This document shows, in pieces, positions 25,685 through 34,344 of a stretch of 46,491 nt of DNA. Both the position numbers and the translations under genes were made by a program. Source of the DNA: a bacterium (GTDB taxonomy: Bacteria > JAMCPX01); the NCBI GenBank assembly GCA_021792615.1, contig JAJYUJ010000021.1:1-46491 (forward strand), read 5' to 3'. The notes below the pieces were generated by a model. It was not told where the DNA came from, made no database searches, and saw only the letters and a program-made list of their open reading frames with translations. Positions within the stretch are counted from its first letter, which is position 1. The number at the start of each line of letters is the position of its first letter.

Positions 25685-27085
25685 GTGATTTCTCATGTTT
25701 TGATGCCCAAGCTCGGGCTTGTTATGAAAAAAGGCAGGATCATCAAATGGTATAAACAGACAGGTGATCCGGTTCAGGAAGGTGAACCGCTGTTTCAGAT
25801 ATCGACGGAAAAAGTTACCATCGATGTCGAAGCAAAGGCCTCGGGATATTTAAGGATGATATATGCCGGGCCGGGCGCAGTTGTTCCGGTGTCCGGCATC
25901 GTAGGGCTTATGGGAGATAAGGATGAGCCGTTGCCCGATATAAAGCCGCCGGTTTATGAAATTGATAAAAAGGGCCTGGACGGTTCTTCTGCATCGAAGA
26001 GTGCAGAGGCAGGTTTAAAACCGGTTTCCCCGGAAATACAGCAGGAAAAAGATATTAAGGCAAGCCCTGCGGCAAAAAGGCTTGCCAGGGAAAAGGGCAT
26101 AGACCTCTCGGCAGTAAAGGGATCGGGGCCGGGCGGCAGGATTACGGAAACCGATATTGCGAACTTTAAACAAGAAATGCCGGGAGGGATCCCTGCACAT
26201 GATGCAAACGCACGGGCAGGTGAAGGCTTGCAGTCAGTTTCTGCCGGTATACCCGCAACACCTTATGCGAGAAAGCTTGCCGAAGAACATGGCATAAACA
26301 TCCGGCAGGTTGCGCACACGGCCGGAGACAGAAAGATCTATGCGCAGGACATCATAAACTCCTCTTCTCCGTCGGCTTCCGATCAAGCAGGCACGGCCGA
26401 ACAGTCGACCTTGATGCTGCTAACGGACCTCAGGAGCGCCGTGGCAGACAGAATGAGCTACAGTGCGAGGACGGTTGCGCCGGTAACCCTGGGCATGGAG
26501 GTGGCAGCCGATGAATTGCTCAAGCTGAAAAATGCCCTCTCTTTGTCGTATCCTTCCGATAAGATTACCATAAACGATATCCTCGTGAAACTCGTTGCCA
26601 TGGCTTTGAAAAGGCATCCCCTCGCCAATGCTTCATGGGAGGAAAACGGGATCAGGGTCTATCATGGTGTGAACATGGGTATCGGCGTTGCCATTGAAGG
26701 CGGATTGATCGTGCCTGCTATCGCGAATGCGGACCGCAAGAGCATCCTCCGGATATCGAGAGAAGCAAAAGACCTTATCGAGCGGGCAAAGTCCGGCAGG
26801 CTTACCTTTGAAGAACTTTCGAGAGGCACATTCACGCTCACCAATCTCGGGGCTTTCGGCATAGATATGTTCACACCTATTATCAATCCTCCGCAGTCTG
26901 CGACACTGGGTGTCGGCAGGATTGTAAAAAAACCGTGGGTTGTGAACGACAGGATCGAAATCGTACCGGCAATGGTCCTCAGTCTTACATTTGATCACAG
27001 GATCATAGACGGTGCACCGGCAGCCCAGTGCCTGATGACGATAAAACAATACATCGAGAACCCCTATCTGGTGTTGGAGGTATAG
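25685..27085 (+). CDS. dihydrolipoamide acyltransferase E2 with two subunit-binding domains
   Basis: A 466-residue core enzyme starting at GTG 25685 after GTGAGG. Residues 1-78 are the lipoyl domain with Lys43 in STEKVTIDV as the lipoylation site. Two peripheral-subunit-binding domains follow: a canonical one at about 120-160 (SPAAKRLAREKGIDLSAVKG) and a more divergent one at about 195-230 (TPYARKLAEEHGINIRQVAH). The catalytic domain runs from about 245, with the acetyltransferase motif FDHRIIDG (His438, Asp442). It transfers the acyl group from lipoate to CoA and scaffolds E1 and E3. The E3 gene starts two bases after its stop codon. Confidence 0.92.
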   Translation: MISHVLMPKLGLVMKKGRIIKWYKQTGDPVQEGEPLFQISTEKVTIDVEAKASGYLRMIYAGPGAVVPVSGIVGLMGDKDEPLPDIKPPVYEIDKKGLDGSSASKSAEAGLKPVSPEIQQEKDIKASPAAKRLAREKGIDLSAVKGSGPGGRITETDIANFKQEMPGGIPAHDANARAGEGLQSVSAGIPATPYARKLAEEHGINIRQVAHTAGDRKIYAQDIINSSSPSASDQAGTAEQSTLMLLTDLRSAVADRMSYSARTVAPVTLGMEVAADELLKLKNALSLSYPSDKITINDILVKLVAMALKRHPLANASWEENGIRVYHGVNMGIGVAIEGGLIVPAIANADRKSILRISREAKDLIERAKSGRLTFEELSRGTFTLTNLGAFGIDMFTPIINPPQSATLGVGRIVKKPWVVNDRIEIVPAMVLSLTFDHRIIDGAPAAQCLMTIKQYIENPYLVLEV

Positions 27086-27087
27086 GG

Positions 27088-28494
27088 ATGGATTATGATA
27101 TCTGTATAATCGGCGGAGGGCCTGCGGGATACCTGGCGGGCATCAGGGCCGCTCAGCTCGGTGCAAAGACCGCGGTGATCGAGATGGACCAGCTCGGAGG
27201 TGTCTGTACGAACCGCGGGTGTATACCCACCAAATCGCTGCTCGAGGTCGCGTCACCGATACTGTCATCCGAAAAATGGATGGATATGGGGCTTGATATA
27301 AAATACAAGCTTGACCTTAAATCCGTCATAACGAGGATGAATGATGTGGTGGGGTATATACGGGCCGGTATACAGGCGCTGCTCGATTCAAACAAAGTGG
27401 ATGTCATCAAAGGCAGGGCGCAATTCATAGACAGGTATACGCTCAAGATAGATGAACGCCGGACCGTCAGTGCGAAGTTTGTTCTCGTTGCATCGGGCTC
27501 AAGCCCTTCACTGCCCGATATCGAGGGCATTCATTCGGACGGGGTCTTTTCCAGCGACGGCATATTCACCATGAAGAGTGTACCGGAAAGCGCGGTCATC
27601 ATAGGCGGTGGTGCCATCGGTATCGAGTATGCGACGATACTCAAGTCGTTTGGGGCGAAGAAGGTTGTCATCGTTGAATTTATGGACAGGCTCCTGCCGT
27701 TCATGGATCCGGACATTGGCTCGTTTGAAAAAGAACTCATGGAAAAGCTCGGCATAGAGCTTGTTTTATCGCAGAAGGCAGCGAAGATCTCGTCATCTTC
27801 CGGCAAAGGCATAACATTGGAAATCCGGCCTTCATCCGGCGATACGGCAGGAGGCAGGTCTATCGGCGCAGACCGGATATTCGTTGCAACCGGCAGGAAG
27901 CCGAACACAGCCGGGCTCGGACTGGAGGCTGTCGGAGTATCGACCTCAAAAGGATGGGTCAACGTCAACATGGCCATGCGGAGCAGCGTTGACAACATCT
28001 ATGCCGCCGGTGACGTGAACGGCATAAAGCTCCTTGCACATGCAGCATTCCATCAGGGAATGATAGCGGTGGAGAACATGCTTGGCGCTCAAAAGATTTT
28101 TGAACCTTTGCTGGTGCCCTCTGTCGTGTATTCGAGGCCGCCGGTAGCCCAGGTCGGCATGGATGAACGGTCAGCACGGGAGGCCGGGATTGAGGTAAAG
28201 ACCGGCGTCTTCGGGCTTGCCAACAGCCCTATGGCACTGGTGCACGGAGAACCGGCGGGGTTTATCAAAATATTATCCGATAAAAAATACGGCAGGGTGC
28301 TCGGTGCGTCCCTTGCAGGGGAGTCCGCTTACGAGCTTGTCTCTTTATTTACCTCGGGCATTGCAGGAGAGATTACGGTTGACGAATTAAGAAAGGCTGT
28401 TTTTGCCCACCCGAGTTTTTCAGAGGCGGTGGCTGAAGCTGCATGGGCTGTTGACGGCCTTGCGCAGCATGCCATGAAAAAGGGCAGTTTATGA
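27088..28494 (+). CDS. lpdA: dihydrolipoamide dehydrogenase E3
   Basis: A 468-residue FAD-dependent disulfide oxidoreductase that re-oxidises dihydrolipoamide with NAD. It has the N-terminal dinucleotide fold IIGGGPAGYLAGIRAAQLG, the redox-active pair CTNRGC in GGVCTNRGCIPTK, the NAD fold VIIGGGAIGIEYATILKSFG, the ATGRKPNT and AAGDV motifs and the C-terminal HPSFSEAV His-Glu base. I used the ATG at 27088, since an upstream in-frame start lies inside E2. It overlaps lipB by an ATGA junction. Confidence 0.93.
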   Translation: MDYDICIIGGGPAGYLAGIRAAQLGAKTAVIEMDQLGGVCTNRGCIPTKSLLEVASPILSSEKWMDMGLDIKYKLDLKSVITRMNDVVGYIRAGIQALLDSNKVDVIKGRAQFIDRYTLKIDERRTVSAKFVLVASGSSPSLPDIEGIHSDGVFSSDGIFTMKSVPESAVIIGGGAIGIEYATILKSFGAKKVVIVEFMDRLLPFMDPDIGSFEKELMEKLGIELVLSQKAAKISSSSGKGITLEIRPSSGDTAGGRSIGADRIFVATGRKPNTAGLGLEAVGVSTSKGWVNVNMAMRSSVDNIYAAGDVNGIKLLAHAAFHQGMIAVENMLGAQKIFEPLLVPSVVYSRPPVAQVGMDERSAREAGIEVKTGVFGLANSPMALVHGEPAGFIKILSDKKYGRVLGASLAGESAYELVSLFTSGIAGEITVDELRKAVFAHPSFSEAVAEAAWAVDGLAQHAMKKGSL

Positions 28495-29150
28495 AAAAGC
28501 TGCGCATCATCGATCTCGACACCATGGATTATCATGCAGCGGGAGAAATCATGCGCGAGGTGCGGGATGAGGTCGAACATGGTGCGAATGATACCCTTAT
28601 ACTCGTCGAACATAATCCTGTAATAACCATCGGATCCGACGGCAGTGAATTCAGTATCGTTGATACGGCATATATAAAAAAACAGGGCATACCGGTTGTT
28701 CATACGGATCGCGGCGGCGGTGCCGTTGTGCATAACAACGGGCAGCTTGTCGGATATCCGGTCATGAGATTATCGGACATGCCTCTTGACCTGCTCAAGG
28801 GGATTGTGGACACCCTGGCAGACGTGGTTGCCGAATTCAATGTCAAATCAGAAAAGGGCGATGAGCCCGGGATATGGGTGTCTGGCAGCAAGATCGGCTT
28901 TGTGGGTATGAAAATACACAACCGGGTCTCGACGCACGGTTTTGCCCTCAACATATCAAACGACCTCGATCTCTTCCGGGCCATAGAGACCTGCGGTGTT
29001 CAGAACGAAAGAGTGACCAACCTGACGCTCCAGACCAGACGGATGATCTCCATGGACAATTTAAAACAAATATTTATTTCCAAGTTTTCCAGGAGATTTA
29101 ACTATATTCCCGATCAATTTATCATGAAGGAAGGCACTGACGCGGTATGA
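28491..29150 (+). CDS. lipB: octanoyltransferase LipB
   Basis: A 219-residue lipoate biosynthesis enzyme that moves octanoate from ACP to lipoyl domains. The signature RGGGAVVHNNGQLVGYP spans residues 74-90, the catalytic Lys is at 134 (GSKIGFVGMKI) and the catalytic Cys at 168 (ETCGVQNERVT); spacing is close to E. coli LipB. It overlaps both E3 and lipA by four bases, so the dehydrogenase operon supplies its own cofactor pathway and may depend on it for E2 modification. Confidence 0.93.
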   Translation: MKKLRIIDLDTMDYHAAGEIMREVRDEVEHGANDTLILVEHNPVITIGSDGSEFSIVDTAYIKKQGIPVVHTDRGGGAVVHNNGQLVGYPVMRLSDMPLDLLKGIVDTLADVVAEFNVKSEKGDEPGIWVSGSKIGFVGMKIHNRVSTHGFALNISNDLDLFRAIETCGVQNERVTNLTLQTRRMISMDNLKQIFISKFSRRFNYIPDQFIMKEGTDAV

Positions 29151-30019
29151 TAAAGCCCGCATGGATTAACGTAAGATACAACGAGAACAGGATAAGGCCT
29201 GTTGCCGATTATCTCGATCAAAAGGGAATACCTACCGTGTGTGAAAGCGCTCTGTGTCCCAACAGATGGACGTGCTATGCAAACAGGGAGCTCACCTTCA
29301 TGATACTCGGTGAAATATGCACTCGGCAGTGTGGTTTTTGCGGTGTCTCGAAAGGCGTGCCCGGGAATACCGGCAATCATGAAGGTGCTGCAATCCTGAA
29401 CACGGTACGGTGGCTCGGAGCCGATTATGTTGTCATAACATCGGTCACCAGGGACGATCTGCCGGATGGGGGTGCCGGGCGGTTTGCTGAGACGGTCCGT
29501 ATACTCAGGGCAGCAGGTGTACAGGTTGAGGTGCTGATACCGGATTTTAACGGGGACGAAGGATCCATACAAGCGGTCCTTGAAGCACAGCCGGCTGTTG
29601 CCGGACACAACATGGAAACGGTGCAGGGGCTGTATCAGTCGGTACGTCCGCTATCGGATTATGCTACCAGCCTTTCCGTTCTCGGGATCATAAAAAAGTC
29701 CGGAAAGAATATCATAACGAAATCAGGGTTTATGCTCGGTCTTGGTGAAACCATAACGCAGGTGAAAGAGCTCATGCGGGCCATACGGGACACGGGCTGT
29801 GATGCGCTTACCATAGGACAGTACTTAAAGCCGTTACCTGAAAACGAGGATGTCAGGACCTATGTGCATCCCGGGGTGTTCAGGATGCTTGAGGAATATG
29901 GATATGACCTTGGTTTTAACGCGGTACAGTCGTCACCGCTTACCAGAAGTTCTCTTAAAGCGAGGGAGATGTGGATGAAACTAAACCACAGTAGTTCCCT
30001 TATCAGGGAACAGGTTTAA
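29147..30019 (+). CDS. lipA: lipoyl synthase LipA (radical SAM)
   Basis: A 290-residue radical SAM enzyme that inserts two sulfur atoms into octanoyl chains on lipoyl domains. The auxiliary cluster, which is sacrificed as the sulfur source, is bound by Cys32, Cys37 and Cys43 (CESALCPNRWTC); the SAM cluster by Cys58, Cys62 and Cys65 (CTRQCGFC). The C-terminal RSSLKA supplies the conserved Ser ligand of the auxiliary cluster. Translationally coupled to lipB by an ATGA overlap. Confidence 0.95.
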   Translation: MIKPAWINVRYNENRIRPVADYLDQKGIPTVCESALCPNRWTCYANRELTFMILGEICTRQCGFCGVSKGVPGNTGNHEGAAILNTVRWLGADYVVITSVTRDDLPDGGAGRFAETVRILRAAGVQVEVLIPDFNGDEGSIQAVLEAQPAVAGHNMETVQGLYQSVRPLSDYATSLSVLGIIKKSGKNIITKSGFMLGLGETITQVKELMRAIRDTGCDALTIGQYLKPLPENEDVRTYVHPGVFRMLEEYGYDLGFNAVQSSPLTRSSLKAREMWMKLNHSSSLIREQV

Positions 30020-30033
30020 GAGGGTCTTGAATT

Positions 30034-30051
30034 TCCCCCTGAAAAGGGGGA
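30034..30051. repeat. small CCCCC/GGGGG hairpin after lipA
   Basis: TCCCCC-TGAAAA-GGGGGA forms a 6-bp stem, flanked by AATTT on the left and TAAAGGGGATT on the right. The shape is like a short C/G-rich palindromic repeat scattered in many genomes. It lacks a T run, so it is unlikely to stop transcription fully. Confidence 0.4.
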
Positions 30052-30075
30052 TAAAGGGGATTCTAAGGAGGATAT

Positions 30076-30522
30076 ATGTTAAAAAAGGATGTTTCGAAAA
30101 CATTTGTTGTGCTTGAGATAGTGGTGGCGGTGCTGACGATTGCATACTGGATATTTTTCTTCTTTGTGCCGGATAGCGTCCAGTCTTTTCCGAAGGAGCC
30201 GAGTTATATGATCTTCGAAAAAACATTTGTTGCTGCGGACATGTGGATGACCCTGGCATTTTTCCTTTCCGCTTATTACCTCCTGAGAAAAGACACGAAG
30301 GGGATACTGTGGGGGTTAATAGCAGGCGGAACGTTTGTCTATCTCGGCTTGATGGATTCACTGTATAACATCGAGAACGGCAAGTATGCCTTCATATTTT
30401 ACGGCAACAGCAGTCAGGTAGGCATGATATTTGAATTGATTATAAACCTCGCAAGCTTTATATTCGGCGCTGCTGCAATAATCTATGTATGGAGTCTTAT
30501 AAAGACACAAGAGCCAGGATAA
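30076..30522 (+). CDS. small four-helix membrane protein, function unknown
   Basis: A 148-residue protein with about four hydrophobic segments: VVLEIVVAVLTIAYWIFFFF near the N-terminus, MTLAFFLSAYYLL, a third around ILWGLIAGGTFVYLGLMDSL, and FELIINLASFIFGAAAIIYV at the end. I do not recognise a family motif. It has a strong AAGGAGG site and starts 56 bases after lipA, with the C45-like gene 20 bases beyond its end, so it may be part of the same operon. Confidence 0.7.
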   Translation: MLKKDVSKTFVVLEIVVAVLTIAYWIFFFFVPDSVQSFPKEPSYMIFEKTFVAADMWMTLAFFLSAYYLLRKDTKGILWGLIAGGTFVYLGLMDSLYNIENGKYAFIFYGNSSQVGMIFELIINLASFIFGAAAIIYVWSLIKTQEPG

Positions 30523-30542
30523 TACAAAAAAAGGGAGGCAGT

Positions 30543-32285
30543 ATGACGCCAGGACAGGTGATAACACCAATAGAATTCAGTTCACTCCCCGATGGGAGGA
30601 TTAAAAAAGCCGGAAGGATTAACCTTATAACGTTAAGCGGCAGTGCCTTCGATATGGGGTATCAGCACGGTGTCATAGCCAAAGAGCTGTACCTGAGGAA
30701 CTTGATCAAATTCTTTGCCCTGTTTCTCAGGACATTGCGGCTTGGACTCGAGGACATGATAGGGTCTGCGTTTCTCCGTAAGCAAGCGGGCAAGCTTTTT
30801 GAGAAATACGTCAAAATCCTCCAATCCAACATGAGCAAAAGATACACGCCTTTTCTGCTCGACGAGATGAAAGGCTTCGCGGAAGGGAGCGGCGAATCGT
30901 ATGAGCTTCTGAAGGGGCTTATGTCCATGCCGGATGTCTTGCAGATACTCCTTGCACGGGGGCTGTCTCATACCGTTGCAAATTCCGTTGCCGTCTTGAA
31001 TTTAGGATGCACGAGCGCAGCAACATGGGGAGATTCAACGGCAGACGGCAGTTTTATCTACGGCAGGAACCTGGATTTTTTTGACAACCATGCCATGGAC
31101 CACAATCCTTCCATAATCCTCCATAAGCCGGACAGGGGGATGAAATATGCGGCATTCTCGTTCCTCGGAGTACCCGGGGCGGGCATAACGGGTATCAACG
31201 AAGCGGGTATTACCTATGCATCGCATATCATGCTGACCAAAAATGTATCGAGCTATTCGACGCCTCTGATGAATATAGGGAACGAGATCCTGCGGAACGC
31301 CGAAAGTACAGACGATGCGGTCAGGATTGCCCGGTCATTGCGGTTTTCTTCGGGATGGGGCCTTGTTGTTACGGATGCACGGCATAAGGACGCGGTTGTT
31401 ATAGAGGCCTCGGCAAAACATGTCCTTCCGCGGAAAGGTGTTTCTCAGTTTATCATCAATACCAACCACTACAACACCGGGCTGCTCAGGAAGAAGGAAT
31501 ACGATTACAGTGTTTCGACAACGGCTTCAACCGTAGGAAGGTACAAGAGGGCCGAGGAGATCATCAAAGAGAAGCACGGAAAATTTACTCTCGACGATAT
31601 GATCCTGCTCCTCGGTGACCATCTGGAATACTACACCAGGAGGGAGAGGGCACTCGGCAGCACGATAACCGCCGTTCACAATGTGAGCAGTGTAGTTATG
31701 AAGCCTGAGGAACTCAAGGTATGGATGTCGCAGGGTGAAGCCCCTTCGAATAATTCCGATTACATCGGTGTTGATCTGAAAAGCTGGATGGACGGCGAGT
31801 TGAAGCTCCTCGACATCAAAAAACCGAATCCGTATGCAAACTCATATGCCTTCGCGGCCTTTCAGGAACATTACGAACAGGCATACCAGAAATACTTTTA
31901 CCATAACGACATACCGGGTGCGCTCGCCGAGCTCGAACAGCTTACACAGAAGGACCGTCAGGAACCCATATACCTTATGCTGAAAGGACAATTGAATATC
32001 AAAGTTCACAAATACCGGGAAGCCATCGAGGCATTTGATCAAGCTATTCCCATGCCTGATATACCTCACAGAACAGCGGTAAGTATGCTCTGGAAGGCAC
32101 GCACGCAGGATATCCTCGGCATGCGCGATGATGCCTTACGGTTATACCGTGACATCGACGCAATGAGCGGTATAGGTGCAAACCTGAGAAAGGCTGCTGT
32201 AAAAGGGCTGAAACGCCGGTACAGCGCCGCAAAGATCAAGAAGCACGACATCGATTTTGTATTCTCGGACAATACGGAATACTGA
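30543..32285 (+). CDS. C45-like Ntn-hydrolase/acyltransferase with helical-repeat tail
   Basis: A 580-residue protein. I chose the ATG at 30543, after AAAGGGAGG, rather than an upstream in-frame start inside the previous gene. The pattern GCTSAATWG...GSFIYGRNLDFF matches peptidase family C45 (isopenicillin N acyltransferase-like), where the Cys, here Cys156, becomes the N-terminal nucleophile after self-cleavage. Later stretches GITGINEAGITYASH and STVGRYKRAEEI fit the fold. Residues from about 455 look like tetratricopeptide repeats (AYQKYFYHNDIPGALAELEQL, KVHKYREAIEAFDQAI), an uncommon addition. No signal peptide is seen. It would act on an amide or acyl-amino substrate, unknown here. Confidence 0.75.
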   Translation: MTPGQVITPIEFSSLPDGRIKKAGRINLITLSGSAFDMGYQHGVIAKELYLRNLIKFFALFLRTLRLGLEDMIGSAFLRKQAGKLFEKYVKILQSNMSKRYTPFLLDEMKGFAEGSGESYELLKGLMSMPDVLQILLARGLSHTVANSVAVLNLGCTSAATWGDSTADGSFIYGRNLDFFDNHAMDHNPSIILHKPDRGMKYAAFSFLGVPGAGITGINEAGITYASHIMLTKNVSSYSTPLMNIGNEILRNAESTDDAVRIARSLRFSSGWGLVVTDARHKDAVVIEASAKHVLPRKGVSQFIINTNHYNTGLLRKKEYDYSVSTTASTVGRYKRAEEIIKEKHGKFTLDDMILLLGDHLEYYTRRERALGSTITAVHNVSSVVMKPEELKVWMSQGEAPSNNSDYIGVDLKSWMDGELKLLDIKKPNPYANSYAFAAFQEHYEQAYQKYFYHNDIPGALAELEQLTQKDRQEPIYLMLKGQLNIKVHKYREAIEAFDQAIPMPDIPHRTAVSMLWKARTQDILGMRDDALRLYRDIDAMSGIGANLRKAAVKGLKRRYSAAKIKKHDIDFVFSDNTEY

Positions 32286-32306
32286 TTCCCGGCCGCTATC
32301 GCCAGG

Positions 32307-32360
32307 TTAACCCGAATAATGCAATAAGGAGGTTTACTTATTCGCTCAATCCCGCGATCC
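32307..32360 (+). repeat. copy B of 54-base dispersed intergenic repeat
   Basis: Differs from copy A (22092-22145) at five of 54 positions. It contains the small palindrome AATAAG-GAGGTTTA-CTTATT. It lies just after the C45-like gene. Confidence 0.8.
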
Positions 32361-32768
32361 TCAACTATAAAAGATTACCAATGAACAAGGTAATTTCTAA
32401 CGGTATCTACTGACTGAATCAACAGTGAAGGGATGATTGAAATGTTTCCCCTCTTAAGATAAGAGGGGATTGGAAAATAACAGACAATACCCTAAATATC
32501 CTTCTCGATAAAAAACCGCACTCATCGGAAAAGTCAGGATTCTGAATACATTTCAGTTACTGGGTGTAAACTTAACGAAGAATGACACAAGATTGTCATT
32601 CTGAACAGAGCAAAACGAAGTGAAAAAATAATGGGGTAAATTCTTCAGCTACGCCTCTGAAGGCCAAATGACCTCGCAATGGTTTACTCATCGGATTTTC
32701 GAAGAATACCTTTATCTGACGCGCGACCCTTCCCTGCCGGGTGGGTACCCCATCGCTCATTGCATAAA

Positions 32769-32802
32769 CCTCCTTATTTTACAATCTCATTTTTCGGGTT
32801 AA
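32769..32802 (-). repeat. inverted, partial copy of the dispersed repeat
   Basis: On the minus strand it reads TTAACCCGAAAAATG, then a divergent A/T-rich section, then AAAATAAGGAGG, continuing to GGTTTATGCAATGAGCGAT. The ends agree with copies A and B, while the middle has about six extra bases. It lies ahead of serS and points back toward copy B. Confidence 0.6.
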
Positions 32803-32846
32803 ATGCATATATTGACGGGTCAATTCAACAATGCTAATCAAACAGC

Positions 32847-34130
32847 ATGCTTGACATAAAAGTATTGAGGGAAAACAGAAAACTCGTCGAAGATGCACTT
32901 GCCAAGAGAGGCATGAATATATCCCTGAAGGTTTTCTACGAATGGGACGAGAGAAGGTTGGAACTCCTGAGGACCGTCGAAGATCTCAAACATAAAAGGA
33001 ACATCATTTCAAAAGACATCGGCGTCAAAAAATCAAAGTCGGAAGATGCAAACGTACTATTGCAGGAAGTGAAATCAATAGGTGCAGAGATAGATGAGGT
33101 TCACCATTCACTCGATGTGCTGGAGAAAGATCTGAATGATTTCGTTCTGACGATACCCAATATGCCGCATTCCTCCGTTGTTTACGGAAGGACCAGCGAG
33201 GACAATCCCGTGGTAAAGACCTGGGGTGAAAAAAAAGAGTATCCGTTTACCCCTTATTCGCATGATGACCTTGCCGGACGGCTCGGCATCATCGACTTCG
33301 AGAAAGGTGCAAAGATTGCTGCATCCGGTTTTTCCGTTTCAAAAGGGCCCGGTGCTTTACTCGAGAGGGCACTGATTAATTTTTTTCTCGATGTGCACAC
33401 GAAAGAGCAGGGATATACAGAGGTTTATATTCCGTTTATCGTGAACGGCAATAGCATGACCGGTACCGGGCAGCTCCCAAAGTTCAAAGAGGATCTTTTT
33501 AAAATCGAGGGGGAAGACCTGTACCTGATCCCTACTTCGGAGGTACCCATCACGAATATCCATGCAAAAGAGATCCTTGAAAGAACAGCACTGCCGAAAT
33601 ATTACACCGCCTATTCGCCCTGTTTCAGAAAGGAAGCCGGCTCTTACGGAAAGGATACAAAAGGATTGATACGGCAGCACCAGTTTAACAAGGTGGAGCT
33701 CGTGAAGCTCGTAGAGCCCGGGTCTTCGTATCAGGAGCTTGAGTCTTTGCTGGAGGATGCGGAGGAATTGTTGAAGCGTTTAAAACTGCCGTATAGAGTC
33801 GTCAATCTTTGTTCCGGGGATCTCGGTTTTTCTGCAGCCAAGACCTACGATATCGAAGTCTGGCTCCCGGGACAAAACGAGTACAGGGAGATTTCATCCT
33901 GCAGCAATTTCGAAGATTTTCAGGCGCGGAGAGCAGGCATAAAATACCGGCCTTCAAAAGGAGAAAAGCCCGCGTATGTCCATACGCTGAACGGCTCGGG
34001 ACTCGCAGTCGGAAGAACGGTTGTCGCTATCCTCGAAAACTATCAGCAAGAAGATCAGAGCGTCATCATACCGGATGTCTTGCGTCCGTATATGAATGGT
34101 GTTACGATTTTAAAACCAGTGGAAAAGTAA
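32847..34130 (+). CDS. serS: seryl-tRNA synthetase
   Basis: A 427-residue class II synthetase. The N-terminus is the long antiparallel coiled-coil arm (about residues 30-105) that grips the variable arm of tRNA-Ser. Class II motifs follow: motif 2 [22 protein letters not shown], then [19 protein letters not shown] and motif 3 [19 protein letters not shown]. The ATG at 32847 has no ribosome-binding site; TTGACG (32812) and TAATCA (32835) with a 17-base spacer would start transcription almost at the ATG, so a leaderless message is possible. A cognate tRNA-Ser gene lies 64 bases downstream. Confidence 0.95.
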   Translation: MLDIKVLRENRKLVEDALAKRGMNISLKVFYEWDERRLELLRTVEDLKHKRNIISKDIGVKKSKSEDANVLLQEVKSIGAEIDEVHHSLDVLEKDLNDFVLTIPNMPHSSVVYGRTSEDNPVVKTWGEKKEYPFTPYSHDDLAGRLGIIDFEKGAKIAASGFSVSKGPGALLERALINFFLDVHTKEQGYTEVYIPFIVNGNSMTGTGQLPKFKEDLFKIEGEDLYLIPTSEVPITNIHAKEILERTALPKYYTAYSPCFRKEAGSYGKDTKGLIRQHQFNKVELVKLVEPGSSYQELESLLEDAEELLKRLKLPYRVVNLCSGDLGFSAAKTYDIEVWLPGQNEYREISSCSNFEDFQARRAGIKYRPSKGEKPAYVHTLNGSGLAVGRTVVAILENYQQEDQSVIIPDVLRPYMNGVTILKPVEK

Positions 34131-34194
34131 GAAGCTGTATTCCTTGTCCTCCCTCATTGGTAAGAGGGACATTGCAAAAAGATATATATGACCT

Positions 34195-34281
34195 GGAGAG
34201 GTGGCCGAGCGGCTGAAGGCAACCGCCTGCTAAGCGGTTTTCGTCGAAAGGCGAACGTGAGTTCGAATCTCACCCTCTCCG
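34195..34281 (+). tRNA. tRNA-Ser (anticodon GCU)
   Basis: The acceptor stem is GGAGAGG with CCTCTCC and discriminator G at 34281; CCA is not encoded. The D arm is TGGCCGAGCGGCTGAAGGC, the anticodon loop CTGCTAA sits on a CCGC/GCGG stem, a long variable arm of the serine type follows, and the T arm is GTGAG-TTCGAAT-CTCAC. The anticodon GCT (DNA) reads AGC/AGU codons. Confidence 0.97.
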
Positions 34282-34344
34282 TATTTTATAAGGTTCCGAT
34301 GTGTAAGGCCGGTTGTGAGGTTACGAAAAAAGGGGGGTACAAAG

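Larger units (their letters stand above)
32286..32846. other. 561-base gene-free, repeat-rich stretch
   Basis: No gene is visible. From left to right it holds repeat copy B (32307-32360), a 9-bp perfect hairpin CCCCTCTTA-AGA-TAAGAGGGG at 32448-32468, a second 9-bp hairpin AGAATGACA-(6)-TGTCATTCT at 32579-32602 followed by a GTCATTCTGA-like stretch common as dispersed bacterial repeat, and an inverted partial copy of the repeat at 32769-32802. The two outer copies face each other, as terminal inverted repeats do, about 500 bases apart. Confidence 0.6.

Noticed and set aside
32579-32625. Hairpin with GTCATTCTGA-like sequence as an RNA gene
   Set aside because: It matches a commonly scattered type of bacterial intergenic repeat and shows no promoter or terminator.
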